From: Nocardioides lijunqiniae
GTDB taxonomy: Bacteria; Actinomycetota; Actinomycetes; Propionibacteriales; Nocardioidaceae
Length of the DNA stretch: 64,000 nucleotides
Reading direction: 5' to 3'
Assembly (NCBI RefSeq): GCF_015024225.1
Contig: NZ_JACJGM010000021.1
Coordinates: 44,762 to 108,761 of the forward strand
The notes below the pieces were generated by a model. It was given only the letters and a program-made list of their open reading frames with translations, was not told the DNA's origin and ran no database searches. Positions 19,406 through 28,137 of the stretch are shown one piece after another. Position numbers and translations under genes: made by a program. Numbering within the stretch: the stretch's first letter is position 1; every line of letters starts with the position of its first letter.

Positions 19406-19963
19406 ATGGAAGCAACGACAGCCGAGTCTCGGGACCGGGCGCCGAGCGGGGGACGAGGTGGGGCGGTGGACGCGGTCGGGTTCGACGAGTTCGTCTCGGC
19501 GCGGTCGACCGCCCTGCTGCGCACCGCCTACCTCCTCACCCACGACCACTCGCTCGCCGAGGACCTCCTCCAGACGGCGCTGAGCAAGGCGTGGTTCTCG
19601 TGGAGCCGCATCGACGGCAGCCCCGAGCCCTACGTCCGCAGGATCCTGGTCAACACCTACGCCACCTGGTGGCGCCGCAAGTGGAACGGCGAGCTCGCGA
19701 CCGAGGAGCTGCCCGAGCGGGCGCACTCCGACGCGAGCGACGCCGTCAGTGCCGGCCACGACCTGTGGCAGGCGATGGAGCGGCTGCCGCGCCGGCAGCG
19801 TGCCGTTGTGGTGCTCCGCTACTTCGAGGACCTCTCCGAGGCCCAGACTGCCGACCTGATGAGCTGCTCCGTCGGCACGGTGAAGAGCCAGCTCAGCAAA
19901 GCCCTCGCGAAGCTGCGGATCGATCCCGCGCTCGCCGCCTCCGACGGGAAGGACCTGTCATGA
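19406..19963 (+). CDS. SigE-family ECF-like RNA polymerase sigma factor
   Basis: 185 aa from ATG at 19406. Region 2 (FDEFVSARSTALLRTAYLLTHDHSLAEDLLQTALSKAW, about residues 28-66) and region 4 (RLPRRQRAVVVLRYFEDLSEAQTADLMSCSVGTVKSQLSKALAKL, about 125-170) are both complete. This matches the actinobacterial SigE-like family (TIGR02983 type). GGCAACGTTTGAC at 19369-19381 could be an autoregulated -35 element, but no clear -10 follows. Its stop overlaps the next start as ATGA, so sigma factor and partner are co-translated. Confidence 0.93.
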   Translation: MEATTAESRDRAPSGGRGGAVDAVGFDEFVSARSTALLRTAYLLTHDHSLAEDLLQTALSKAWFSWSRIDGSPEPYVRRILVNTYATWWRRKWNGELATEELPERAHSDASDAVSAGHDLWQAMERLPRRQRAVVVLRYFEDLSEAQTADLMSCSVGTVKSQLSKALAKLRIDPALAASDGKDLS

Positions 19964-21246
19964 ACGGCCTCGACGAGCTCCGCTCCACCCTCGACCGGCA
20001 CGCCCACGACGTCGTGGACCACGACCTCGGTGGCCGGCTCGGCCTCGTGCACCAGCGGGTGCGCGCCGTACGTCGGCGGCGGCGTGCGGCGGCCGCCGGT
20101 GCTGCCGTCCTGGCGGTGGTGGTCGCGGTCGGCGTGGGGCGCGTGACGGGCAGCGACCCGGTGGTGGAGCCCTCTCCGGCGAAGCTGGCCGGGCTGGATG
20201 TGCCGGGCACCATCGAGTCCTTGGGCTACACCTACCGCTACTCCTCGGGCGAGGTCGGTGAGGGGATCGCTGCCGTGGTCCTCGAGCCGGCTCCCCGGCC
20301 ACGGCTGGTGTCGTGGGGCAAGGCGGGAGCGGACGACCGGGTGACGGTGACGGCGCTCGACACCAACAACGCGCCGCTGGACTACGACGTCCCCGACTTC
20401 AGCGAGTTCGTCAGCGTCCCGGCCGGGGTCGAGGCCACGGTGTCGGCCCGGGGCGAGGGAGAGTTCGCCCTGGCGGTCTACGAGCTCGACCTGCAGGCAG
20501 CGCCACCACCGGGACTGACGGTCGACGGCGTGACCTTCCGCGAGGACGTCGCGGGGGATCGGCTCCTCGACGCCGCGGTGGGCTCACCCGGGGAGTCCGA
20601 GGTGACGGTGTCCGGCCCAGGCTCGGGCACGGTCTCCTACCGCTACTTCTGCGCCGACGCTCCTCCAGGAGCGACGCTGCACCTCGAGGTCCCCGGCGCC
20701 GGCTCGGTGACCGGGGAGTGCGACCCCGTCCCCGACACCGATCCCGGTGCCGGGAGCGGTGTCACCGTCGAGGCTCCTGCCTCCGGCGACGTGGGCGCCC
20801 GCCTGTGGGTGACCGACGGTGAGGAGGGCCCGCCGCTGGTGAGCGACGACGTCGTCGTCGCCCTCGGTGTCTACGCCGTGACCTCCGAGCGCAGCCCGGC
20901 GGCGGGGTACTCCGTCCGGGAGCTCGTCGAGCACGACGGACGGCTGTGGCGCAGGGCCGAGGTCCGCGCCTCCGACCCGGGGCAGCGCGAAGTCGTGGTG
21001 CCCGGCCGTGAGGGCCGGCTGCCGCAGCTGGTCGTGGGCTTCGGTCGCGGTGACGAGGTGAGCGCCCGGCTGGAGCACGACGGGACCATGTGGCGCTCCC
21101 GCTTCGTGAACGAGGACGGCGTCGTGGTGGGTCCGCTGTGGGAGGGGGACCGGGCAGCCGTCCGGCTCCTGACCGAGGAGGTCCCCGCCGCTGCCCGGCT
21201 CGCGATCGCGCTCTACGAACGAGTGGACGAGCGGCCCGTCGACTAG
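19960..21246 (+). CDS. Single-pass membrane protein coupled to the sigma factor (possible anti-sigma)
   Basis: 428 aa starting at the ATG overlapping the sigma stop. A short cytoplasmic N-terminus (residues 1-38) ends in an Arg cluster, followed by one membrane helix at about 43-60 and a large extracytoplasmic domain rich in beta strands with two Cys around 228 and 253. No recognisable zinc anti-sigma motif (HxxxCxxC) is present. Position and topology suggest it restrains or senses for the sigma factor; unproven. The stop shares CTAG with the convergent GntR gene. Confidence 0.75.
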   Translation: MNGLDELRSTLDRHAHDVVDHDLGGRLGLVHQRVRAVRRRRRAAAAGAAVLAVVVAVGVGRVTGSDPVVEPSPAKLAGLDVPGTIESLGYTYRYSSGEVGEGIAAVVLEPAPRPRLVSWGKAGADDRVTVTALDTNNAPLDYDVPDFSEFVSVPAGVEATVSARGEGEFALAVYELDLQAAPPPGLTVDGVTFREDVAGDRLLDAAVGSPGESEVTVSGPGSGTVSYRYFCADAPPGATLHLEVPGAGSVTGECDPVPDTDPGAGSGVTVEAPASGDVGARLWVTDGEEGPPLVSDDVVVALGVYAVTSERSPAAGYSVRELVEHDGRLWRRAEVRASDPGQREVVVPGREGRLPQLVVGFGRGDEVSARLEHDGTMWRSRFVNEDGVVVGPLWEGDRAAVRLLTEEVPAAARLAIALYERVDERPVD

Positions 21247-21599
21247 GTGGAGGTCCAGGCGTCGGTGACGAGTCGCTGCGCCTGGGCCAGGCTGACTCCC
21301 GAACGGCGGGCGGTCGCGGCCAGCACGGCCGCGGCCGCCGCGACGTCGGCGGGTGCGACGGGGGCGGCGATGAAGGTGCCGCGCCGGCCCTCGGTGACGA
21401 CCACGCCGTCGGCCTCGAGCTCGCGGTAGGCGCGGGCGACGGTGTTGACGGCGAGGTTGAGCTTGGTCGCGAGACCGCGCACCGTGGGCAGTCGCGTGCC
21501 GGCGGCGAGCTCCCCCGACGCGGCCTGCGCGGCGATGTGGCCGCGCAGCTGCTCGAAGGGCGGCTCCGGGGTCGAGGGGTCCATCACGATGTCCAGCAC
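21243..21599 (-). CDS. GntR-family (YtrA-like) transcriptional regulator
   Basis: 118 aa from GTG at 21599, chosen because it restores the family start VLDIVMDPSTPEPPFEQLR and lies 5 nt from a TACCGT box; an ATG at 21584 is the alternative (113 aa). The winged helix covers about residues 15-80 (GTRLPTVRGLATKLNLAVNTVARAYRELEADGVV), followed by a short helical dimerisation tail with no ligand domain, as in YtrA-type regulators. Divergent from the sugar kinase with a gap of only 72 nt. Confidence 0.9.
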   Translation of the reverse strand: MLDIVMDPSTPEPPFEQLRGHIAAQAASGELAAGTRLPTVRGLATKLNLAVNTVARAYRELEADGVVVTEGRRGTFIAAPVAPADVAAAAAVLAATARRSGVSLAQAQRLVTDAWTST

Positions 21600-21604
21600 G
21601 GTCG

Positions 21605-21610
21605 ACGGTA
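21605..21610 (-). promoter_or_regulatory. Candidate -10 box of the GntR gene (leaderless)
   Basis: TACCGT on the minus strand, 5 nt before the GTG at 21599. The TAnnnT pattern this close to a start codon fits a leaderless transcript. Confidence 0.35.
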
Positions 21611-21671
21611 ACCCGAGACGGTGCCGAAGGGGTCGTCGCCGCGGCCACCGGTCCGGTGGTAGAAGGGGACC

Positions 21672-22538
21672 GTGAAGCCCTACGCCCTGGTGGTCGGTGA
21701 GTCCCTGGTCGACGTGGTCCTCGAGCCCGACGGGAGCCGCACCGAGCGGCCCGGGGGGAGCGCCGCCAACGTGGCGGTGGCGCTGGCGCGGCTGGACCGG
21801 CCGGTGCGGTTCGCCACGGCGTTCGCCGACGACGAGCGTGGCCGCGCGATCGCGATGCACCTGGCCCGCGACGGGGTCGAGCTCGCCACCGACGCCTACG
21901 CCGTCGCGCGCACCTCGACCGCCGAGGCGACCATCGGCGCGGACGGCTCGGCTTCCTACGCATTCGACCTCGACTGGCGGCTCAACCCGCTGGGCGAGGA
22001 GCGCCCGCTCTTCGTGCACGTCTGCTCGATCGGCGCCGTGCTCGAGCCGGGCGCCGACGACGTGCTGGCGATCCTGGACCGGATCGAGGGCGCCACGGTC
22101 AGCTACGACATCAACGCCCGCCCGGCCATCACCGGCACCGGACCCGAGCTCGTGGCCCGGGTCGAGCGCGTCGTGGCCGCGGCCCACCTGGTCAAGGCCA
22201 GCGACGAGGACCTGGCCGCGCTCTACCCCGCACTGACGGTCGACCAGGCGGTCCAGCACCTGCTCGAGCTGGGCCCCCGGGCCGTCGCGGTCACCCTCGG
22301 CGGGGAGGGCGCCACGTGGCGCGACGCCGACGGCGTCGTGGAGGTCACCGCCCCGCAGGTCGACGTCGCCGACACCATCGGAGCCGGCGACACCTTCTCC
22401 GCCGCCATCATCGACGCCCTGTGGGAGCAGCCCGACCGGGCGCCCGCCGAGGTGCTCGCCCACGCGGTGCGGGCGGCCGCCGTGACCGTCTCGCGGCCTG
22501 GCGCCGACCCGCCGTACCGCCGCGAGCTCGTGGAGTGA
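21672..22538 (+). CDS. PfkB-family carbohydrate kinase (fructokinase-like)
   Basis: 288 aa from GTG with GAAGGGGA upstream. PfkB signature 1 (ERPGGSAANVAVALARL, about residues 24-40) and signature 2 (DTIGAGDTFSAAI) with the catalytic base Asp240 are present. It phosphorylates a sugar or nucleoside with ATP; the closest general type is fructokinase, but substrate cannot be read from sequence. The adjacent GntR regulator may control it. Confidence 0.88.
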   Translation: MKPYALVVGESLVDVVLEPDGSRTERPGGSAANVAVALARLDRPVRFATAFADDERGRAIAMHLARDGVELATDAYAVARTSTAEATIGADGSASYAFDLDWRLNPLGEERPLFVHVCSIGAVLEPGADDVLAILDRIEGATVSYDINARPAITGTGPELVARVERVVAAAHLVKASDEDLAALYPALTVDQAVQHLLELGPRAVAVTLGGEGATWRDADGVVEVTAPQVDVADTIGAGDTFSAAIIDALWEQPDRAPAEVLAHAVRAAAVTVSRPGADPPYRRELVE

Positions 22539-22553
22539 CTTCGTCCCTCCATG

Positions 22554-22580
22554 GGGAGTACTCGCTGCGCTCGTACTCCC
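22554..22580. terminator. Bidirectional terminator hairpin
   Basis: GGGAGTAC (22554-22561) and GTACTCCC (22573-22580) with an 11-nt loop, between the convergent sugar kinase and flavoprotein genes. Confidence 0.65.
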
Positions 22581-22593
22581 GCGCTGTGCTGGG

Positions 22594-24252
22594 CTAGGTC
22601 GTGGGGGTGAGGAAGGTGTGGACGAGGGGGACCACCGAGGCGCCCTCGCCCGTGGCGGCCGCGACCCGCTTCATCGAGCCGGCCCGGATGTCGCCGACGG
22701 CGAAGACGCCCGGCACGGTCGTGGCCAGGCTCTCCGGCGGCAGCTCGCCCGACCAGAGGTCGGCGGGGATGTCGCGGCCGGTGAGCACGAAGCCACGGGA
22801 GTCGCGGGCCACCCCGTGGGGGAGCCAGTCGCAGTTGGGCTCAGCGCCGAGCAGGAGGAACAGGCCGTGCGCCTCACGACGGGTGACCGTGCCGGTCGCG
22901 GTGTCGCGGACGTCGAGCCACTCCAGGCGCCCCTCGCCGCCGCCGTCGGCGACCTCGGAGCACGGCTGCACGGTGATGCGCGGGTTGTAGGCGATCTCGC
23001 CGATGAGGTACTGCGACATCGTCTCCTCCAACGACGGGCGCCGCACCATGATCGTCACCGAGTCGGCGAAGCGGGCCAGGTGGATGGCGGCCTGGCCGGC
23101 CGAGTTGCCGCCGCCGACCACGACGACGTCGTAGCCCTCCATCTCGCGGGCGGCGGTCATCGCGCTGCCGTAGAAGACGCCCATGCCCACGAGCTCCTCG
23201 ATCGCGTGGATGCCGAGCTTGCGGTAGGCCACGCCCGTCGCGACGACGACGCTGCGGGCCTCGACGTCGCCGCCGCCGGTCTGCAGCAGGTGGGTGCCGT
23301 CGGCGCGGGTCTCCAGCGACTCGACGTCCCAGCCGGTGTAGAACTGCGTGCCGAAGCGCAGCGCCTGGTTGCGCGCCCGCTGGGCCAGCCGCATGCCGGA
23401 GATGCCCCGCGGGAAGCCGAGGTAGTTGCGGATCATCGAGCTGGTCCCGGCCTGGCCGCCGATCGCCTCCGACTCCAGCACCACGGTGGTGAGGCCCTCG
23501 GACGCGCCGTAGACCGCGGCCGCGAGGCCGGCCGGGCCGGCCCCGACGATCGCGAGGTCCACGAGGCCCTCGACCTTGACGTCGCCGGGTGCGCCGTACA
23601 TCGAGATCGCGACGTCGCGCACCGACGTGGCGACGAACGACGGGCGCCCCGGCGTGGAGACGATCGGGTACGCCGGCTCGCCGGGCGTCGCGCACTCGAG
23701 GACGGCCTCGCGGCCGATCTCGGTGTCGGGGGTGTAGAAGCCCGACGGCATGCCCATCCGGTCGGCGTAGTCGCGGATGGCCAGCGTGAGCGGGGAGGGC
23801 GCGGGCGCCACGATCCGCACGCTCTCCACCTCGGGCTTGGCGACGGTGGAGCCCCAGTCGGAGAGGAGCTCGGTCACGGCGCCGTGGAACTCCTCGTCAC
23901 GCACCCCGCGCGGCATCAGCAGGTAGGCGTCGTACTTGCCCTTGGCCATGCCGGGTCGCAACGCCGGCGCCCGCTCGAGGAAGTGCTCCCAGTGGGCGGC
24001 GATGATGCGGCGCGCGGTGGGGACGACCGTGCGCCAGGCGTGGAACGCCTCGAGCACGTGGGCGTCGGGGAGCTCGGTGTCGGTGACGAAGAGGGCGACC
24101 TGCCCACCGGCGTCGCGGACGGTGCGCGTGACGTCGAGCGCGCCCTGGCAGGACGTCGCGGTGTGGAGGTCGTAGTCGCGGGCGTAGCGCCCGAACTCGT
24201 CGAGGAGGAAGTCGGCGTGCTCGTCGGAGACGAGGATGATGGCGGGCTGCAC
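22594..24252 (-). CDS. Receiver-like domain fused to a thioredoxin-reductase-like flavoprotein
   Basis: 552 aa, GTG start. Residues 1-135 resemble a response-regulator receiver (ILVSDEH near the N-terminus, LFVTDTELPD with a candidate phospho-Asp). About 145-220 form a small thioredoxin-like module without Cys-x-x-Cys. The rest is a TrxR-type oxidoreductase with FAD motif GAGPAGLAAAVYGASEG, ATG motif VVATGVAYRKL, NAD(P) motif GGGNSAGQAA and C-terminal FAD motif GVFAVGDI. The redox Cys pair of true thioredoxin reductases is absent: the site reads GVFYGSAMT. It matches the known 'fused response regulator/thioredoxin-disulfide reductase' architecture; electron acceptor unknown. Confidence 0.88.
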   Translation of the reverse strand: MQPAIILVSDEHADFLLDEFGRYARDYDLHTATSCQGALDVTRTVRDAGGQVALFVTDTELPDAHVLEAFHAWRTVVPTARRIIAAHWEHFLERAPALRPGMAKGKYDAYLLMPRGVRDEEFHGAVTELLSDWGSTVAKPEVESVRIVAPAPSPLTLAIRDYADRMGMPSGFYTPDTEIGREAVLECATPGEPAYPIVSTPGRPSFVATSVRDVAISMYGAPGDVKVEGLVDLAIVGAGPAGLAAAVYGASEGLTTVVLESEAIGGQAGTSSMIRNYLGFPRGISGMRLAQRARNQALRFGTQFYTGWDVESLETRADGTHLLQTGGGDVEARSVVVATGVAYRKLGIHAIEELVGMGVFYGSAMTAAREMEGYDVVVVGGGNSAGQAAIHLARFADSVTIMVRRPSLEETMSQYLIGEIAYNPRITVQPCSEVADGGGEGRLEWLDVRDTATGTVTRREAHGLFLLLGAEPNCDWLPHGVARDSRGFVLTGRDIPADLWSGELPPESLATTVPGVFAVGDIRAGSMKRVAAATGEGASVVPLVHTFLTPTT

Positions 24253-24286
24253 GAGGACCAGTATCGCGACCTGCGAAACTTGGCGC

Positions 24287-25075
24287 GTGCGGTTGCGGAT
24301 CGAGTGTGCCTACGACGGCACCGACTTCCATGGCTGGGCGACCCAGCCGGGCCTCCGGACGGTGCAGGAGGTGCTCAACCACGCGCTCGCCACGGTGCTG
24401 CGCGTCGACTCGGTGGCGACCGTCGTCGCGGGGCGCACCGACGCCGGGGTGCACGCGCGCGGCCAGGTGGTCCACGCCGACGTCGGCGCGGTCCCGCCGA
24501 ACCTGCTGCGTCGCCTCAACGGCGTGCTGCCCCCCGACGTGCGGGTGCGCCAGGTGGGGGAGGCGCCGGCGGGCTTCGACGCCCGCTTCTCCGCGCTGTG
24601 GCGCCGCTACGCCTACCGGATCGCCGACGACCCGGTGCTCGTGGACCCGCTCACCCGCCGCCACGTCCTGGTGTGGTCGCGTCCGCTCGACCTGGACGCC
24701 ATGAACGACGCCGCGCAGGCGCTGGTCGGCCGCCAGGACTTCGCGGCGTTCTGCCGCCGGCGCGAGGGCGCCACCACCATCCGCACGCTGCTCGACCTGA
24801 CCTGGTCGCGCTCGCCCCAGGGGCTGGCCGAGGCCACGGTGCGCGCCGACGCGTTCTGCCACAGCATGGTGCGGGCCCTGGTGGGCTGCCTGCTCGCCGT
24901 CGGCGACGGCCGGAGACCGCCGTCGTGGCCCGCCGAGATCCTGCGCGCCGAGGCGCGGGACCCCTCCGTGACGGTCGCGCACGCGCACGGCCTCACGCTC
25001 GAGGAGGTCGCCTACCCGCCCGACGACGAGCTCGCCGCCCGGGCCACCACGACGAGGGCGAGACGCGATGGATGA
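24287..25075 (+). CDS. truA: tRNA pseudouridine(38-40) synthase
   Basis: 262 aa from GTG at 24287, giving the conserved start VRLRIECAYDGTDFHGWA. The catalytic Asp52 lies in GRTDAGVHA; RRYAYRI, FxxFCRRR and FCHSMVRALVG are further TruA motifs. It converts U38-U40 of the anticodon arm to pseudouridine. In many actinobacteria truA directly follows rplQ; here six unrelated genes lie between. It overlaps the next gene by 8 nt. Confidence 0.96.
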   Translation: MRLRIECAYDGTDFHGWATQPGLRTVQEVLNHALATVLRVDSVATVVAGRTDAGVHARGQVVHADVGAVPPNLLRRLNGVLPPDVRVRQVGEAPAGFDARFSALWRRYAYRIADDPVLVDPLTRRHVLVWSRPLDLDAMNDAAQALVGRQDFAAFCRRREGATTIRTLLDLTWSRSPQGLAEATVRADAFCHSMVRALVGCLLAVGDGRRPPSWPAEILRAEARDPSVTVAHAHGLTLEEVAYPPDDELAARATTTRARRDG

Positions 25076-25715
25076 CCACTACTTCTCGGCCGACCCGACG
25101 GTGGCGTTCAAGCGCTCGCCCGTCGTCGCGTCGGTGTGGGGCCACGAGCTGAGTCTGACGAGCGGCTCCGGGGTCTTCGCCAACGGACGCGTCGACATCG
25201 GCACGGCGATCCTGTTCCGCGAGACCGAGCCGCCGTCCGGTGGTCGGATCCTGGACCTGGGCTGCGGCTTCGGAGTGATCGGACTGGCCATCGCCGTCGC
25301 GGTCCCCGACGCGGTGGTCACCGCCGTCGACGTCAACGAGCGCGCCGTCCTGCTCGCCGGCGAGAACGCCGCGGCGCTCGGGGTCGCCGACCGCGTCACG
25401 GCCGTCACGCCGGACGGCGTCGACCCCGCCGCGACGTACGACGAGATCTGGTCGAACCCGCCGATCCGGATCGGCAAGCAGGCGCTGCACGAGCTGCTGC
25501 TGACCTGGCTGCCCCGCCTGGCCCCCGGTGGTCGCGCGGTCATGGTCGTCGGCAAGAACCTCGGAGCCGACTCGCTGCAGCGCTGGCTGGGGGAGCAGGG
25601 CTACCCCACCGCGCGGCTGGCGAGCGCGAAGGGCTTCCGGGTGCTGGAGACCCGTCGCGCCGGCGACGCGCCCTACTCAGGCACACCGCCCTCCGGCGGA
25701 GCGTCGTCGGCCTGA
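25068..25715 (+). CDS. Class I SAM-dependent methyltransferase, RsmC-like
   Basis: 215 aa. SAM motif LDLGCGFGVIGLAIA at about residues 61-75, acidic loop VDVNERA, and catalytic motif NPPIRIG (N-P-P-[FYWI]) as in small-domain MTS methyltransferases of the RsmC/RlmG type, which methylate guanine N2 in rRNA. It has only the single MTS domain. Translationally coupled to truA (8-nt overlap), consistent with RNA modification. Its 3' end overlaps the convergent transporter gene by 43 nt. Confidence 0.9.
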   Translation: MDDHYFSADPTVAFKRSPVVASVWGHELSLTSGSGVFANGRVDIGTAILFRETEPPSGGRILDLGCGFGVIGLAIAVAVPDAVVTAVDVNERAVLLAGENAAALGVADRVTAVTPDGVDPAATYDEIWSNPPIRIGKQALHELLLTWLPRLAPGGRAVMVVGKNLGADSLQRWLGEQGYPTARLASAKGFRVLETRRAGDAPYSGTPPSGGASSA

Positions 25716-27004
25716 CCGGAGGTGTCCTCCTCGATGGGGGCGTCGCCGATGTCGGAGACGAGCACGGGGGTCAGCGGATCCGCCGCGCCGCCGTCCTTGA
25801 TCTCGACCACGCGAAGACCCGAGATGCCCATGTGGGAGTCGGCCGTGAAGCGGAACGGCGCCAGCTGGGGGCCGTCGAGGTCCTGGCCGACCTCCTCCAG
25901 CGCCTCGACCAGCCCGTCGCGGGTCAGCTCCTCGCCCGCGGCCTGCAGCGCCTGGACGAACGCGTAGGCGTGGGACATGCCGTAGACGCGGTAGTTGGTC
26001 AGCTCGCCCTCGGTGCCGTGCTCGTCCCAGACCTTCTGCCAGAGCTGCACCCACGGGTCCTCGGCCTGGTCGATGCCGGGGATGTACTCGGTCGTGAGCA
26101 CCCCGTCGAGCGAGCTCGCACTGCCCTCGACGGCGCCTTCGGAGAACTCCGACAGCAGCGACCCGACGAGGTCGGGGTCGGAGCCGACGTTGCTGTAGAA
26201 CCATTGCGGGTCGTAGCCCAGCTTGAGGGACACCAGCTGGCTCAGGGCGGTGTAGGACGGGGTGTTGAACGACAGCACCAGGTCGGCGCCGGAGGCCTGC
26301 AGGCCGGCGATCTGCGGGCCGACGTCGGTGTTGCCGGAGGTGTAGCGCTCGACGCCGACGACCTGGTCCTCGAGGTACTGGCGCACGCCCTTCTCGGCGT
26401 CCTCACCGAAGTCGTCGTCCTGCAGGAACAGCCCGACCTTGGCGTCGGGGAGGTTCTCGGCGACGTACTGCCCGATGATCTTGCCCTCGATCTCGTAGTC
26501 CGGCTGCCAGCCGAACGTGTACGGCTTGTCCTCGACGTCGTCGCCCCACTGCAGCGACCCGGACGACACGAAGAGGTCGGGCACGCCCTCCTCGTTGAGG
26601 AAGTCCACCACCGCACTGTGCGTGGGGGTGCCGAGCCCGCCCACCATCGCGAAGATCTCGTCCTGCAGCACCAGCTCGCTGGTGACCGTGTTGGTGTTGG
26701 TGGGGTTGTAGCCGTCGTCCTTGACCAGGTACTCGATCTGACGGCCGTGGACCCCGCCCTGGGCGTTGACGTAGTCGAAGTAGGCCTGCGCCCCGGTGGG
26801 GATCTCGCTGTAGCCGGGCGCGGCCACGCCGGTCAGCGGGAAGTGGGCGCCGACCGTGACGGACTCCTCGCTGACGCCGACCTCGCTGACGCCGCCGCCC
26901 CCGTCCTCGTCGGACCGGTCGTCACCGGCGCCGCAGGCGGCGAGCAGCGCGAGCGTGGCCAGGACGCCGGCGAGCGGCGCCGGCCTGGTGTGACGTCGTT
27001 TCAT
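25673..27004 (-). CDS. ABC transporter substrate-binding lipoprotein, branched-chain amino acid type
   Basis: 443 aa, ATG at 27004 with GAAGGGAA upstream. Lipoprotein signal ending LALLAAC (Cys near residue 24), Gly/Asp-rich linker, then a Peripla_BP_6 fold: VTVGAHFPLTGVAAPG, YFDYVNAQGGVHGRQIEYLVKDDGYNP. Last gene of the liv-type operon, ATGA-coupled to the permease before it. Ligand could be a branched-chain amino acid, amide or other small organic; the fold alone cannot tell. Confidence 0.93.
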   Translation of the reverse strand: MKRRHTRPAPLAGVLATLALLAACGAGDDRSDEDGGGGVSEVGVSEESVTVGAHFPLTGVAAPGYSEIPTGAQAYFDYVNAQGGVHGRQIEYLVKDDGYNPTNTNTVTSELVLQDEIFAMVGGLGTPTHSAVVDFLNEEGVPDLFVSSGSLQWGDDVEDKPYTFGWQPDYEIEGKIIGQYVAENLPDAKVGLFLQDDDFGEDAEKGVRQYLEDQVVGVERYTSGNTDVGPQIAGLQASGADLVLSFNTPSYTALSQLVSLKLGYDPQWFYSNVGSDPDLVGSLLSEFSEGAVEGSASSLDGVLTTEYIPGIDQAEDPWVQLWQKVWDEHGTEGELTNYRVYGMSHAYAFVQALQAAGEELTRDGLVEALEEVGQDLDGPQLAPFRFTADSHMGISGLRVVEIKDGGAADPLTPVLVSDIGDAPIEEDTSGQADDAPPEGGVPE

Positions 27005-28137
27005 GGTGATGTTCCCTTCGAGGTGGTGGTGAGGGCGTCGCTGCTGGAGGGAGCGGCGGGGTCTGCGGCGTCGGTCGCCGGCGGGGCCGGCTCCGGCCCC
27101 CCGCGCGTACGGCGCACGGCCAGGCGGCGCAACGTCCCGACGATGCCGCTGGGGGCGAGCAGGATGACCAGGATCATCACCAGGCCGTAGACGAGGGGGG
27201 CGAGCTCGGCGGCGCGGATGTCGGAGAGGCCGGCGTCGGTGCCCCACCCGGTGACGACCTGGGGCAGGAACGTGAGGAGCGCCGCACCGATGATCGCGCC
27301 CGTGAGGCTGCCCAGCCCGCCGAGCACGACGGCGGTGAGCAGGGTGAGGCTGAGGTTGAGCGTGAACCCGCTGGGCGCCGCCAGTCTCACGGTGATGGCC
27401 ATCATCGCCCCGGCGGCCCCGGCCGCCGCCGCGCTGACCGTGAACGCGGAGACCCGGGCACGACCCAGGTGGATCCCTGCCAGCTCGGCCGCGACCGCGT
27501 CGTCGCGCACCGCCCGCCAGCGGCGCCCGACCCGGCTGCGCGACAGGTTGGCGAGCAGCACGAAGGTGACGACGAGGGTCAGCCAGGCGACGTAGGCGAC
27601 GTAGCGGCTGCGCGTGAGCTCCTGCCCGGTCACGAAGAACGCGAGGTCGAGCACCCACTCGGGGATGTCGGGGAGGACCACCCGCAGCCCCTGCTCCCCG
27701 CCCAGGCGCCCCTTGAAGAACAGCGCGACGCCCGGCACCGCGACCGCGAGGGCGAGGGTCGCACCGGCGAGGTAGGGACCGTGCAGGCGGGCGGCGGCGT
27801 AGCCGACCGCGACGCCCACCGCGAGGGTGGCCCCCACGGCGGCGAGCACGACCAGGGCCAACGGGGTCGACGACTCCCGGTCGGGAAGGAGCAGGGCGGT
27901 GGTGTAGGCGCCGATGGCCATCAACGCCCCGTGGCCCAACGAGATCTGACCGTTGAGGCCGGTCAGGATCGTCAGACCTCCGGCGGCGAGCCCCAGGTAG
28001 GCCATCGAGGCGAGCTGGAGGCTGCGGAAGTCACCGGCGCTCTCCAGCACCGCCACCACGACGAGCAGCCCCGCGGCGGCAAGGACCAGGTGCCGCAGGA
28101 GAGTGACCTCGCTCCACCACGAGCGCAGACGCGTCAT
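27001..28137 (-). CDS. livM: Branched-chain amino acid type ABC permease (LivM-like)
   Basis: 378 aa with about ten hydrophobic segments and the family motif LGAAGGLTILTGLNGQISLGHGALMAIGAYT-like at about residues 50-80. The cytoplasmic coupling loop (LARLSRSRVGRRWRAVRDDAVAAELAGI-like) is present near 200-225. The C-terminal ~45 residues are an Arg/Pro/Ala-rich tail, longer than usual. Start TGATG-coupled to livH, stop ATGA-coupled to the binding protein gene. Confidence 0.93.
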   Translation of the reverse strand: MTRLRSWWSEVTLLRHLVLAAAGLLVVVAVLESAGDFRSLQLASMAYLGLAAGGLTILTGLNGQISLGHGALMAIGAYTTALLLPDRESSTPLALVVLAAVGATLAVGVAVGYAAARLHGPYLAGATLALAVAVPGVALFFKGRLGGEQGLRVVLPDIPEWVLDLAFFVTGQELTRSRYVAYVAWLTLVVTFVLLANLSRSRVGRRWRAVRDDAVAAELAGIHLGRARVSAFTVSAAAAGAAGAMMAITVRLAAPSGFTLNLSLTLLTAVVLGGLGSLTGAIIGAALLTFLPQVVTGWGTDAGLSDIRAAELAPLVYGLVMILVILLAPSGIVGTLRRLAVRRTRGGPEPAPPATDAADPAAPSSSDALTTTSKGTSP

